Position numbers and translations under genes: made by a program
Shown: piece after piece, positions 18,068 through 27,120 of the stretch
How the letters are laid out: each line of letters starts with the position of its first letter
Position numbering within the stretch: position 1 is the stretch's first letter
The notes under the pieces: generated by a model
Seen by the model: only the letters and a program-made list of their open reading frames with translations
Told to the model about the DNA's origin: nothing
Database searches by the model: none
DNA from: Marinicellulosiphila megalodicopiae
Lineage (GTDB): Bacteria; Pseudomonadota; Gammaproteobacteria; Pseudomonadales; Natronospirillaceae
DNA: 64,000 nt
Direction: 5' to 3'
Assembly: GCF_045862395.1 (NCBI RefSeq)
Contig: NZ_AP023087.1
Coordinates: 3,224,001 to 3,288,000 of the forward strand

Positions 18068-18165
18068 ATTCCAATTGGTTATAGGTAATATGAAAATAAT
18101 GAATTTGTTTTATGTCATTGTCAAGATTACAATGCGATTACTGAAAATCACATCTGGAGATGGGA

Positions 18166-19599
18166 ATGACTACACAAACTTTATACGACAAATTATGGGC
18201 TGGCCACGTGGTTAAGACCCGTGAAGACGGCACGGCGTTGATTTATATTGATCGCCAGTTATTACACGAAGTGACTTCACCTCAAGCTTTTGAAGGTTTG
18301 CGTATTGCGGGACGCAAGCCTTGGCGTTTGTCTGCAAACTTGGCAACCCCTGACCATAACGTACCTACTACTCGCAATGAGCGTGAAATTGGTATTGAAG
18401 GCATTATTGATCCGGTTTCTAAAATCCAAGTGCAAACTTTGGATGACAACTGCGTTGAGTACAACATTACTGAATTTAAAATGGACGATATCCGTCAAGG
18501 GATCGTGCATGTGGTTGGCCCTGAACAAGGCGCGACTTTACCTGGTATGACTGTTGTTTGTGGTGACTCACATACTTCTACACACGGTGCATTAGGTGCT
18601 TTGGCTCACGGCATCGGAACCTCTGAAGTGGAACACGTGTTAGCCACTGGTTGCTTGATTCAGAAAAAAATGAACAACATGTTAGTGAGCGTTAATGGTC
18701 AGTTAAACACTGGTGTGACACCTAAAGACGTGGTTTTGCACATTATTGGTGTGTTGGGGACTGCTGGCGGAACTGGTTTTGCCTTAGAATTTGGCGGCCA
18801 AGTGTTTAGAGATATGTCTATTGAAGGGCGTATGACGGTTTGTAATATGGCCATTGAAGCAGGCGCTCGTGCAGGTTTGGTGTCTGTTGATCAAAAGACG
18901 ATTGATTATGTAAAAGGTCGCCCGTTTGCACCTAAAGGTGATCATTGGGATTTAGCCGTTGCACAGTGGAATGAATTACACAGTGATGAAGGCGCGCATT
19001 TTGACAAAGTGATCAACATCGAAGGCAGCGAGATTAAACCACAAGTGACTTGGGGTACGTCTCCTGAAATGGTATTGCCAGTAAGTGCGAACGTGCCGTT
19101 TATTAAAGATGGTAAAACAGACACTGACAAAACTTCTATTACTCGTGCATTACATTACATGGGTTTAAAAGAAGGACAGGCAATTACCGATATTAAATTA
19201 GATCGTGTATTTATTGGCTCTTGTACTAACTCTCGTATTGAAGATATGCGAGCGGCTGCTGAAGTGGTTAAAGGCAAAAAAGTAGCCAGCACATTAATTG
19301 ATGCGATTGTGGTTCCAGGTTCTGGTTTGGTAAAAGAACAGGCCGAAAAAGAAGGGTTAGATAAAATATTTATTGATGCGGGCATGCAATGGCGTGAACC
19401 GGGTTGTTCAATGTGTTTGGCAATGAACGCCGACAAATTAGGTAACGGCGAGCACTGTGCTTCCACTTCTAACCGTAACTTTGAAGGTCGCCAAGGCTTT
19501 GGTGGACGTACGCATTTGGTTAGCCCTGCAATGGCTGCGGCCGCTGCAATTAAAGGTCATTTTGTTGATGTCACAAACCCTAACTGGGCAGGAGAATAA
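18166..19599 (+). CDS. leuC: 3-isopropylmalate dehydratase, large subunit
   Basis: A 477-residue aconitase-family subunit. With LeuD it isomerises 2- to 3-isopropylmalate in leucine synthesis. Start chosen at 18166, not 18160: the GGAG box at 18156-18159 touches the first ATG but stands six bases from the second, giving MTTQTLYDKL. The [4Fe-4S] cysteines are visible in GSCTNSR (Cys353) and PGCSMC (Cys414 and Cys417). Substrate residues lie in GDSHTSTHGALG and the C-terminal SNRNFEGRQG. It is followed two bases later by leuD, with leuB next: a leuCDB operon. leuA is not nearby. Confidence 0.97.
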   Translation: MTTQTLYDKLWAGHVVKTREDGTALIYIDRQLLHEVTSPQAFEGLRIAGRKPWRLSANLATPDHNVPTTRNEREIGIEGIIDPVSKIQVQTLDDNCVEYNITEFKMDDIRQGIVHVVGPEQGATLPGMTVVCGDSHTSTHGALGALAHGIGTSEVEHVLATGCLIQKKMNNMLVSVNGQLNTGVTPKDVVLHIIGVLGTAGGTGFALEFGGQVFRDMSIEGRMTVCNMAIEAGARAGLVSVDQKTIDYVKGRPFAPKGDHWDLAVAQWNELHSDEGAHFDKVINIEGSEIKPQVTWGTSPEMVLPVSANVPFIKDGKTDTDKTSITRALHYMGLKEGQAITDIKLDRVFIGSCTNSRIEDMRAAAEVVKGKKVASTLIDAIVVPGSGLVKEQAEKEGLDKIFIDAGMQWREPGCSMCLAMNADKLGNGEHCASTSNRNFEGRQGFGGRTHLVSPAMAAAAAIKGHFVDVTNPNWAGE

Positions 19600-19601
19600 A
19601 C

Positions 19602-20240
19602 ATGAAAGCATTTACTGTTGTTAAAGGTATTGCCGCGCCTATGGATCGTGCCAATATTGATACTGACATGATCATCCCAAAACAGTTTTTAAAATCGATT
19701 AAACGTACTGGTTTTGGTAAAAACTTATTTGATGAATTGCGTTATTTAGATGAAGGACAGCCAGATCAATCTTGTGAAGGTCGTCCATTAAATAATGATT
19801 TTCCATTAAACCAAGCTCGTTATAAAGATGCACAAATTTTAATTACTCGTGAAAACTTTGGTTGTGGCTCGTCACGTGAACACGCGCCTTGGGCATTAGA
19901 AGATTACGGTTTTCGTGTTGTGATTGCGCCTAGTTTTGCAGATATCTTTTTTAATAACTGTTTTAAAAACGGCATGTTACCGATTGTGGCAAGTGATGAA
20001 AACGTAGACAGTTTATTTAAGAAAATGTACGCACAAGAAGGCTTTGAATTAAATATTGATTTAGAGGCTCAAACCATCAGCTTAGAAGACGGTACAAGTA
20101 TTTCATTTGAAGTAGATGAATTTAGAAAGTACTGCTTATTAAATGGTTTAGATGACATCGGATTAACATTAAAAGATTCGGATGATATTAAAGCCTACGA
20201 AAAACAACGCGCATCAGTTACACCTTGGTTGTTCGATTAA
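19602..20240 (+). CDS. leuD: 3-isopropylmalate dehydratase, small subunit
   Basis: A 212-residue swivelling-domain partner of LeuC. Recognised by DTDMIIPKQFLKSIKRTGFG near the start, the GCGSSREHAPWAL loop and the NNCFKNGMLPI segment. Length is normal for a proteobacterial LeuD. It starts two bases after the leuC stop, indicating translational coupling. Confidence 0.97.
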   Translation: MKAFTVVKGIAAPMDRANIDTDMIIPKQFLKSIKRTGFGKNLFDELRYLDEGQPDQSCEGRPLNNDFPLNQARYKDAQILITRENFGCGSSREHAPWALEDYGFRVVIAPSFADIFFNNCFKNGMLPIVASDENVDSLFKKMYAQEGFELNIDLEAQTISLEDGTSISFEVDEFRKYCLLNGLDDIGLTLKDSDDIKAYEKQRASVTPWLFD

Positions 20241-20270
20241 TAAATATTTTAAACATTAGAGATCAAAAAA

Positions 20271-21347
20271 ATGTCAAAACAAATTTTAGTATTACCCGGT
20301 GACGGCATCGGTCCAGAAATTATTAAAGAAGCCGTTGCAGTATTAGTTGCGGTTAATAAAAAACACAACCTAGGTTTAGAATTGGTTGACGGTTTAATTG
20401 GTGGTGCGGCCATTGATCAACACGGTGTGCCTTACCCTGACGAAACTCATGCAAAAGCGATGAATGCCGATGCGGTTTTATTAGGCGCGGTTGGCGGCCC
20501 TAAATGGGATGCACTTGATACTGCCATTCGTCCTGAAAAAGGTCTATTAGCGATTCGTTCGAAGTTAAAATTGTTTGGTAACTTACGCCCTGCGATTTTA
20601 TATCCACAACTTGCAAGCGCATCTTCTTTAAAAGCAGACATTGTGTCTGGCCTAGATTTATTGATCGTTCGTGAATTAACTGGCGGTATTTATTTTGGTG
20701 AGCCTCGTGGTATTCGCACATTAGAAAATGGCGAACGTGAAGGTTACAACACGTATAAATATTCTGAATCTGAAATCCGTCGTATTGCGGTAGTGGCATT
20801 TGAAGCGGCTATGAAACGTAATAAAAAATTATGTTCGGTTGATAAAGCCAACGTATTAGAAGCCACTGTTTTGTGGCGTGAAATTGTTGAAGAAGTAGCA
20901 AAAGATTATCCAGAAGTTGAATTAAGCCACATGTACGTGGATAACGCAGCGATGCAATTAGTGCGTGCACCAAAGCAGTTTGACGTAATGGTAACTGGCA
21001 ACATGTTTGGTGATATTTTGTCAGATTGCGCAGCGATGTTAACTGGCTCTATCGGCATGTTACCTTCAGCTTCTTTAGATCAAAATGGCAAAGGCATGTA
21101 CGAGCCAATTCACGGATCAGCGCCTGACATCATGAACCAAAACAAAGCTAACCCATTAGCAACGATTTTGTCAGTGTCTATGATGCTTCGTTATAGCTTT
21201 GGTTTTGCAGAAGTAGCAGACGAGATTGAATTAGCGGTAAGTAAAGTATTGGATAAAAATATCCGCACGCTAGATATTCAAAGTGAAGGTTGCACGATTG
21301 TTGGAACTAAAGAAATGGGTGCCGCGGTGCTTGCAGAATTAGTTTAA
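20271..21347 (+). CDS. leuB: 3-isopropylmalate dehydrogenase
   Basis: A 358-residue NAD-dependent oxidative decarboxylase giving 2-oxoisocaproate, the last pathway step before transamination. Signatures are LPGDGIGPEI at the N-terminus, RELTGGIYFGEPRG, the metal and substrate region YVDNAAMQLV, GNMFGDILSD and the NAD site PIHGSAPDI. It lies 30 bp after leuD in the same operon. Confidence 0.97.
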   Translation: MSKQILVLPGDGIGPEIIKEAVAVLVAVNKKHNLGLELVDGLIGGAAIDQHGVPYPDETHAKAMNADAVLLGAVGGPKWDALDTAIRPEKGLLAIRSKLKLFGNLRPAILYPQLASASSLKADIVSGLDLLIVRELTGGIYFGEPRGIRTLENGEREGYNTYKYSESEIRRIAVVAFEAAMKRNKKLCSVDKANVLEATVLWREIVEEVAKDYPEVELSHMYVDNAAMQLVRAPKQFDVMVTGNMFGDILSDCAAMLTGSIGMLPSASLDQNGKGMYEPIHGSAPDIMNQNKANPLATILSVSMMLRYSFGFAEVADEIELAVSKVLDKNIRTLDIQSEGCTIVGTKEMGAAVLAELV

Positions 21348-21495
21348 ATTAAATGTCAAAACAGCGATGATTTATTAAAAAGTCGCTGGATCCCCGATAA
21401 AAACACATCGAGGATGACAATTTTGTGGTTTCAATGTAAAAAATATAATTAATTTGTCACAATTTTTCGTGGCACTTGAATAGAGAGAATTCAAA

Positions 21496-22602
21496 ATGAA
21501 AGTAGGTTTTGTCGGATGGCGTGGAATGGTTGGCTCGGTACTTATGGGTCGTATGGTTGATGAAAATGATTTTGCAGATATCGATCCTGTATTTTTTACA
21601 ACCTCACAAGCTGGTAAAGCAGCACCAAACTTTGGTAAAGACGCTGGCGTTTTATTAGACGGTAACGATGTTGCTGAACTGGCTAAAATGGATGTCGTGT
21701 TAACCTGTCAAGGTGGCGATTACACAAAAGCGGTTTACCCTAAATTACGCGAAAGCGGATGGAACGGTTACTGGATTGATGCAGCTTCTGCACTTCGTAT
21801 GGAAGACGATGCGGTGATTGTTTTAGATCCAGTTAATAGAGATGTGATTGATGCGTCTTTGAAAAACGGCGTGAAAACATTTGCTGGCGGTAACTGTACG
21901 GTAAGTTTGATGTTATTAGCACTTGGCGGATTGTTTGAACAAGACTTAGTAGAATGGGCATCGCCTCATACATACCAAGCAGCAAGTGGTGCTGGCGCTA
22001 AAAATATGAAAGAGTTAATCGCACAGATGGGCGCTATTCATGCATCGGTTGCTGATCAATTGGATCCAGCGGCTGCGATTTTAGAAGTAGACAAAAAAGT
22101 ATCTGAAACACTTCGCTCTGACGCATTACCACAGGCTGAGTTTGGCGCTGCATTAGCAGGATCATTAATTCCTTGGATCGATGTGCCAATGCCTTCTGGA
22201 CAAACAAAAGAAGAGTGGAAAGCACAGGTTGAAGCGAACAAGATTTTAGGCCAATCAGAAAACCCAGTACCGGTTGATGGTTTATGTGTTCGTATTGGCG
22301 CTATGCGTTGTCACTCACAAGCGATCACTTTGAAATTGAAAAAAGATTTACCAATTTCAGAAATTGAAGCGATTTTAGCCGCTCACAACCAATGGGTTAA
22401 AGTGATTCCTAATGATCGTGAAGCATCAGTTAAAGCGTTATCGCCTGCTGCTGTAAACGGAAGCTTAGATATTCCAGTGGGCCGTATTCGTAAACTGGCA
22501 ATGGGTCCTGAATACATTTCAGCGTTTACTGTTGGTGATCAATTATTATGGGGAGCGGCTGAGCCACTTCGAAGAATGTTGAATATTATTAAAGCGCTTT
22601 AA
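21496..22602 (+). CDS. asd: Aspartate-semialdehyde dehydrogenase
   Basis: A 368-residue NADPH enzyme that reduces beta-aspartyl phosphate to aspartate semialdehyde for lysine, diaminopimelate, threonine and methionine synthesis. It has the dinucleotide loop GWRGMVGSVL (8-17), the active-site GGNCTVSLML (Cys134) and the SGAGAKNMKEL segment, and matches the longer gammaproteobacterial Asd type. It follows leuB after 148 bp, so it probably also has its own promoter. It ends at a strong terminator. Confidence 0.97.
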   Translation: MKVGFVGWRGMVGSVLMGRMVDENDFADIDPVFFTTSQAGKAAPNFGKDAGVLLDGNDVAELAKMDVVLTCQGGDYTKAVYPKLRESGWNGYWIDAASALRMEDDAVIVLDPVNRDVIDASLKNGVKTFAGGNCTVSLMLLALGGLFEQDLVEWASPHTYQAASGAGAKNMKELIAQMGAIHASVADQLDPAAAILEVDKKVSETLRSDALPQAEFGAALAGSLIPWIDVPMPSGQTKEEWKAQVEANKILGQSENPVPVDGLCVRIGAMRCHSQAITLKLKKDLPISEIEAILAAHNQWVKVIPNDREASVKALSPAAVNGSLDIPVGRIRKLAMGPEYISAFTVGDQLLWGAAEPLRRMLNIIKAL

Positions 22603-22636
22603 TTTTTTGATACCTTTGTTGGTATAAAAAATTTGC

Positions 22637-22666
22637 AAAAAAAAGCTGACATTTGTCAGCTTTTTT
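22637..22666. terminator. Bidirectional terminator between asd and a chemoreceptor gene
   Basis: The stem GCTGAC/GTCAGC, extended by A8 and T6 runs, has a four-base loop. It serves the converging asd and 22684-24321 genes. Confidence 0.9.
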
Positions 22667-22683
22667 ATTTTTACTTTTCAAAA

Positions 22684-24321
22684 TCAATTAATTTTAAAAC
22701 GCCCAACTAAACCATGTAAATTATTAGTTTGCTCCATGGCTCCATTTGCAGTTTGCTGTGTGTCATTTGCTATGGATTCTATGTTTTTGGTTTTATTTGA
22801 AAGCTCTTGCAAGTTATTTGAAATATCTTGAGTCACGTTGCTTTGCTCTTCAGTAGCCGCGGCGGTTTGAATGGACATATCATTAATTAAGCCTGTCGCA
22901 TTTAATATTTTATCCAATGAGTCTTTGGTTTTACTAGACAACTCAACCGTGGATTTAGCCACTTCCGCACCTGAGCTAATTGCTACAACCGCTTGATTAA
23001 CACCTGCTTGTAAAGCCTCAATCATACCTTGAATATCCGCTGTGGATTGTTGAGTTTTACTGGCTAATGCTCGTACCTCATCAGCTACTACCGCAAACCC
23101 ACGACCTTGTTCACCAGCACGCGCCGCCTCAATTGCGGCATTAAGTGCCAGTAAATTTGTTTGTTCGGCAATCCCGCGAATGGCATCTAACACCAATGCG
23201 ATGTCGTCAGATTTTTTAGATAATTCTTGAATCACATCAGCAGCAGAAGTCACTGTATCGTATAGGGTATTGACTCTGGATAAGGATTGTTCAATTACTT
23301 TTTGCCCATCTTCCGTTAACTCATTTACATGAGTAATTTGGCTAGCTGCTGAATTCGCATTACTTGAAATTTCAAGTACTGCTTTAGACATTTCACTGAC
23401 TGCATGTGAAATGGAGTCGACAAAATGAGATTGCTCGCTTGAGTAACTAAGTGAAGTTGATGCTTGACTTTGCATATTCGACATACCTAATTTTAACTCA
23501 TCGGTTTCTTTACGAATATTTTTTACTAACTTTTGTAAGTTATCAACAAAACCATCAAAGTGATTAGATAACTCTCCAATTTCGTCTTTGCGTTTTGAGT
23601 GGATTCGCAAAGTCAAATCCCCCTCTCCTTCACTGATTTGCTTAATGCGACCACTGACATCATTTATGGCATCCGCTATAAATTTAGGTACAACTATAGC
23701 TGCTAAAATTGAAAGTAAAGCTACTACAATAGCAACAATCATTGTTGATGCACTTTTTTTGATAACTGATGCCTGGGTTTGAGCTTCAATTCTTTTACCT
23801 TCAGCATCAGCCGCCTCTCCTGCAACATCATATAAATCTCGCAGCGTACCAAATTTAGTTTCGGCTAAAGTATTTGATAATTCAACTGCTTGACTGGCTT
23901 TGCCCGCTTCAATAAACGACAACAATTCTTTAGACGTTGAATGCCAGTCTGTAAACACACTTTCATAGGTTTCTAATTGATTTGTGACTGCAGTATATTC
24001 TGTCATTAAATCTAAAAACACATGCATTCGATCATAAGCTTGAATCGCATTCTCTTCAATTGTGCTTTTTAATTCAGAGTACTCTGGGGAGGATGGTTTG
24101 AGGGATAAAATTTGCTCTTGAGCCAATCGAGCTTGGTATAAATCACGATCAGCATTTAAAATTGCCGAGGTAGCTGGAGTAAACTTAGAACTAAACACTT
24201 GTAATTTTGCAAAAGTAAAATGACTTAGACGGTAATCAACAATCGCCACCACCATAATACTTAATGCAACAAATGCAAAAATAAATGTAAATTTCGACCT
24301 TAAACTACGCAACATATTCAC
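22684..24321 (-). CDS. Methyl-accepting chemotaxis protein, four-helix-bundle sensor
   Basis: A 545-residue chemoreceptor: TM1 (about 9-27), a helical periplasmic sensor (30-190) of the four-helix-bundle type, TM2 (about 193-212), HAMP (215-270) and the cytoplasmic signalling domain (290-540). The hairpin tip EQTNLLALNAAIEAARAGEQ and the following GRGFAVVADEVRALA are the conserved CheA/CheW contact region. The ligand is unknown. It is leftward and separated by 72 bp from the DUF1566 gene upstream. Confidence 0.93.
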   Translation of the reverse strand: MNMLRSLRSKFTFIFAFVALSIMVVAIVDYRLSHFTFAKLQVFSSKFTPATSAILNADRDLYQARLAQEQILSLKPSSPEYSELKSTIEENAIQAYDRMHVFLDLMTEYTAVTNQLETYESVFTDWHSTSKELLSFIEAGKASQAVELSNTLAETKFGTLRDLYDVAGEAADAEGKRIEAQTQASVIKKSASTMIVAIVVALLSILAAIVVPKFIADAINDVSGRIKQISEGEGDLTLRIHSKRKDEIGELSNHFDGFVDNLQKLVKNIRKETDELKLGMSNMQSQASTSLSYSSEQSHFVDSISHAVSEMSKAVLEISSNANSAASQITHVNELTEDGQKVIEQSLSRVNTLYDTVTSAADVIQELSKKSDDIALVLDAIRGIAEQTNLLALNAAIEAARAGEQGRGFAVVADEVRALASKTQQSTADIQGMIEALQAGVNQAVVAISSGAEVAKSTVELSSKTKDSLDKILNATGLINDMSIQTAAATEEQSNVTQDISNNLQELSNKTKNIESIANDTQQTANGAMEQTNNLHGLVGRFKIN

Positions 24322-24393
24322 TCCAATATTTATGTATTATTAAAGTGAGTATAGTGCAACTATCAAATTTACCAGTATTTAGAACGTTTAATG

Positions 24394-24909
24394 TTATTGA
24401 GTAATATCACGCACTAATAACACATAATATTCAGTGGTTTTATCATCTGCAAAGCTTAATCCATCTGCGAAGTTAATTGCCCAAATACGCCCTGAAATAT
24501 TACTAGGCGTTGCCGTCCAATAATAACTAGATTCAATGCCTATAAATACTGAATTTTCTACGGCAGGATTCACACAACTTAATTTTTGAATGCTGGTTAG
24601 TTCTTTTATATTGGGTAATCGCCAATTTTCAAATCCAGCTAATTGGTTTTGGTTTGCAAACTCAAAAGCAGTTAACCAATTAAAAGTGATCGCACTGTCT
24701 ATACAAGTACCATCTTGAAAGGTTTGCCCCAAAGTACATACTTGCCACATTAGGCCTGTTTTTTTATCCACTGCCACGCCATTTTCTAAATCTATAAATT
24801 GTTCGGCAGTAATATCATTAAATGTCTTGTTATTGCAGGTTTGCGCAAAGGATAAAGCTGTAATTGAAATTGAACAAAACGTTAATATAGATTTTATAAA
24901 AATATTCAT
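24394..24909 (-). CDS. Exported DUF1566 (Lcl C-terminal-like) protein
   Basis: A 171-residue protein with a signal peptide (1-22, ending SFA) and a DUF1566 domain: KKTGLMWQVC, FNWLTAFEFAN, GFENWRLPNIKELTSI, then a YYWTATPS-like segment. The same fold forms the C-terminal domain of Legionella Lcl, which binds glycosaminoglycans. Here only the exported location and a possible binding role can be inferred. Four or more Cys suggest disulfides. It lies 12 bp after its paralogue 24922-26013 and has a clear AAAGGAG ribosome site. Confidence 0.75.
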   Translation of the reverse strand: MNIFIKSILTFCSISITALSFAQTCNNKTFNDITAEQFIDLENGVAVDKKTGLMWQVCTLGQTFQDGTCIDSAITFNWLTAFEFANQNQLAGFENWRLPNIKELTSIQKLSCVNPAVENSVFIGIESSYYWTATPSNISGRIWAINFADGLSFADDKTTEYYVLLVRDITQ

Positions 24910-24921
24910 TTTTGACTCCTT

Positions 24922-26013
24922 TTATTGTGCTGTTATATCGTGAACTAATCGGACATCATTTGGACTGTCTTTACTTGAAGTAGAACTGGAGCCGTCATTA
25001 AAATACACATACCAAGCTTTATCCTCTTGCCCTGCAGCTGCATGATTATTAATGGACCAATATGAAAAAGTAGCTGTATTTGGGAAATAATCGATATTAA
25101 TAGCAGGCTGTGTGCGACTGAAATCAACTATTGAAAGCAGCTCTTGTCTAGTTGGCAATCGCCATTGAGTTAATCCACACAAGCCTTGTTTATTCACACG
25201 TTCAACAAATGCATGAGTATTGCAATAGGTTGAACTGTCATTGATATCAAAGCCAACGCAAATATCCCCATCGTCGTTTTCAAAACCTGCATTTCCAGCA
25301 TTAATATCACTATTAGTTTGATACCAATTAAATCGACTGGATGTGTCATGTAGCGATCCATCGGTTGTTTTGACTTCCCAAATTAAGCCCGTATGGTTAT
25401 CGCGTACACAGGAAAAAACTGGCTCCTGTTCATCAAGCACCAATCCATCATTATTTAATTTAGTAAAATCAAATCCTTGTTGATTCAAAACGCTTGTGTC
25501 TAAACCGGTTTGGCCATCTTGTATAAATGGCACCACATCACCATTTATAGATTCAAACTCTAATGAACAATCCACGTCATTATTTTCAATGGTGCTGCCA
25601 TTAGCTGCCGTTGCGTAATCGGCACATAACAATACCCCCGTATCATTTAGTGGATTCGATGCTTCAACGGTTATGTAAACAGGATCTTTATAAGCAGAGC
25701 CTTTGCTATCAATAACATTAAAAGTAAACATCATTGTTTCATTAGAAACAGGCGCTAAAAAACTAACATCTGTATCATTGATTTTAATAAGATCAACAGG
25801 CGTGCCGTAAATTTGAACCCATGTTTGAGAGAATATATCGCCATCTTTATCCCAAGTTTTTCCTTTTAACTCAACAGATTGCTGATAACTCACTGTCTGA
25901 TCGTCACCAGCTTCACTAAAAGGAGGGTTACCTGTACAACTGAATAAAAAAATGGAAAGAAAAATAGAGAGGTAAATAAAATTAATTCGAAAAAAAACCG
26001 ATAGACATTGCAT
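24922..26013 (-). CDS. Lipoprotein with PKD/K319L-like and DUF1566 domains
   Basis: A 363-residue lipoprotein with lipobox LFSC (Cys26). Residues 30-118 form one Ig-like repeat of the same kind as in the giant lipoprotein (DKDGDIFSQTWVQIYG, FLAP). Residues about 185-363 form a DUF1566 domain (NHTGLIWEVK, SRFNWYQTN, WRLPTRQELLSI, FSYWS). It is first of a two-gene leftward unit with 24394-24909. Probably a surface or periplasm-facing binding protein; no enzyme motif is seen. Confidence 0.75.
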   Translation of the reverse strand: MQCLSVFFRINFIYLSIFLSIFLFSCTGNPPFSEAGDDQTVSYQQSVELKGKTWDKDGDIFSQTWVQIYGTPVDLIKINDTDVSFLAPVSNETMMFTFNVIDSKGSAYKDPVYITVEASNPLNDTGVLLCADYATAANGSTIENNDVDCSLEFESINGDVVPFIQDGQTGLDTSVLNQQGFDFTKLNNDGLVLDEQEPVFSCVRDNHTGLIWEVKTTDGSLHDTSSRFNWYQTNSDINAGNAGFENDDGDICVGFDINDSSTYCNTHAFVERVNKQGLCGLTQWRLPTRQELLSIVDFSRTQPAINIDYFPNTATFSYWSINNHAAAGQEDKAWYVYFNDGSSSTSSKDSPNDVRLVHDITAQ

Positions 26014-26076
26014 GAAAGATAACCTTTAAAAATTAAGTGTGGATGTTACATGATTTTTAAGAATGAATTTATCAAA

Positions 26077-26103
26077 ACATCACATTTTAAAAATGTAGAT
26101 GTT
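26077..26103. terminator. Probable terminator after the DUF3530 gene
   Basis: An imperfect stem, AACATC(a)CATTTT with AAAATG(ta)GATGTT, just past the stop of the leftward gene at 26106. The T-run is better on the plus strand than on the minus strand, so efficiency is uncertain. Confidence 0.45.
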
Positions 26104-26105
26104 TT

Positions 26106-27008
26106 TTATTTCACGCGCACTTCGGCTTCTTGGCCAGCAGCATTAACTTTTAACCAACCCCAAACTCGCCTTGTGACTAAATCGTATTCACTTGAAACAC
26201 CAAAGGCACTGTCATGCATTTTTACCTGAATATAATTTGGGTGATTTTTTGAAAGCATCATCCCTTTTCGCCATTTCGCTTTGTTTTTTTCATATTCGTT
26301 TTTGGGTAAAAAGATATCTAAGATTGGGATAGTTAATGTGCTTAAATATTCCTGAAATGTTTCCGCTTGTATAAACGTATTATCCTGTGCGTTTACACTG
26401 ATCATGGCATAGCCAAAATTATCCACACCTTGCATATTCAAACTTAAATATTTTGCAATCCAAAAACTGCCTGTGCCACTTCCTAATAATACTAAATTAA
26501 ACTGACCTTTATTTTGTAAATAGTTAATTGACGCTGCAATTCGATCTTGAATCATTTGATCATAACCACGCTGATCATATAACTTGCCACTTGGAATAGT
26601 GATAGATAAAGTCATCCAACCCGTGTCTGGTAAATAATTGCGCATGGGTTGAATCCAGTTTGGCCAATTCGCATTTTGCCCCACATCGTGAATAATCAAA
26701 ATAGCCCCTTGTGGCACGTTAGTTCGTGGCGTTTGTAATAACCCGATAAACTGAGAAATAGTATCTTGAGGCAACTCTGCAATGGTTTGTGCATTGGGTA
26801 AATAATCGATGGGCACAATTTGATCTGCGTACAATCCTTTAGGAAAACGTTTCAATAATTGATCCGATTGTGCAAAATCCGCCATCAATGTGGAAGAAAT
26901 TGACAAACTTGTGAAACTTATACACAAAATAAGTATCCAACCCCGATTAAAATATGTCACAGCACCCCTTGCACGCCCTATCACGCATTCTATAAATGAT
27001 TTCTTCAT
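26106..27008 (-). CDS. DUF3530-family alpha/beta-hydrolase-like protein
   Basis: A 300-residue protein with an N-terminal hydrophobic export segment (about 22-43) and a DUF3530-like body: QGAILIIHDVGQNANWP, then MRNYLPDTGWMTLSITIP and YLQNKGQFNLVLLGSGTGSFW. The fold is alpha/beta-hydrolase-like, but at the nucleophile elbow (LGSGTGS) the position of the usual Ser is Gly, so hydrolase activity is doubtful. Function unknown. It is divergent from the FKBP gene. Confidence 0.65.
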   Translation of the reverse strand: MKKSFIECVIGRARGAVTYFNRGWILILCISFTSLSISSTLMADFAQSDQLLKRFPKGLYADQIVPIDYLPNAQTIAELPQDTISQFIGLLQTPRTNVPQGAILIIHDVGQNANWPNWIQPMRNYLPDTGWMTLSITIPSGKLYDQRGYDQMIQDRIAASINYLQNKGQFNLVLLGSGTGSFWIAKYLSLNMQGVDNFGYAMISVNAQDNTFIQAETFQEYLSTLTIPILDIFLPKNEYEKNKAKWRKGMMLSKNHPNYIQVKMHDSAFGVSSEYDLVTRRVWGWLKVNAAGQEAEVRVK

Positions 27009-27120
27009 ATTTCACAGTATAGACAGAGTAAGCGTTTGTTAACTGGCGGGATTTGTAAAGATATGTTTTAATGCCTGCAATTTTTTACGCCATTTGGCCC
27101 ATTTACTTAAGGTTTACACC

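Noticed and set aside
18160..18165. First ATG as the leuC start
   Set aside because: It touches the GGAG box; the second ATG at 18166 has proper spacing and gives the usual LeuC N-terminus.
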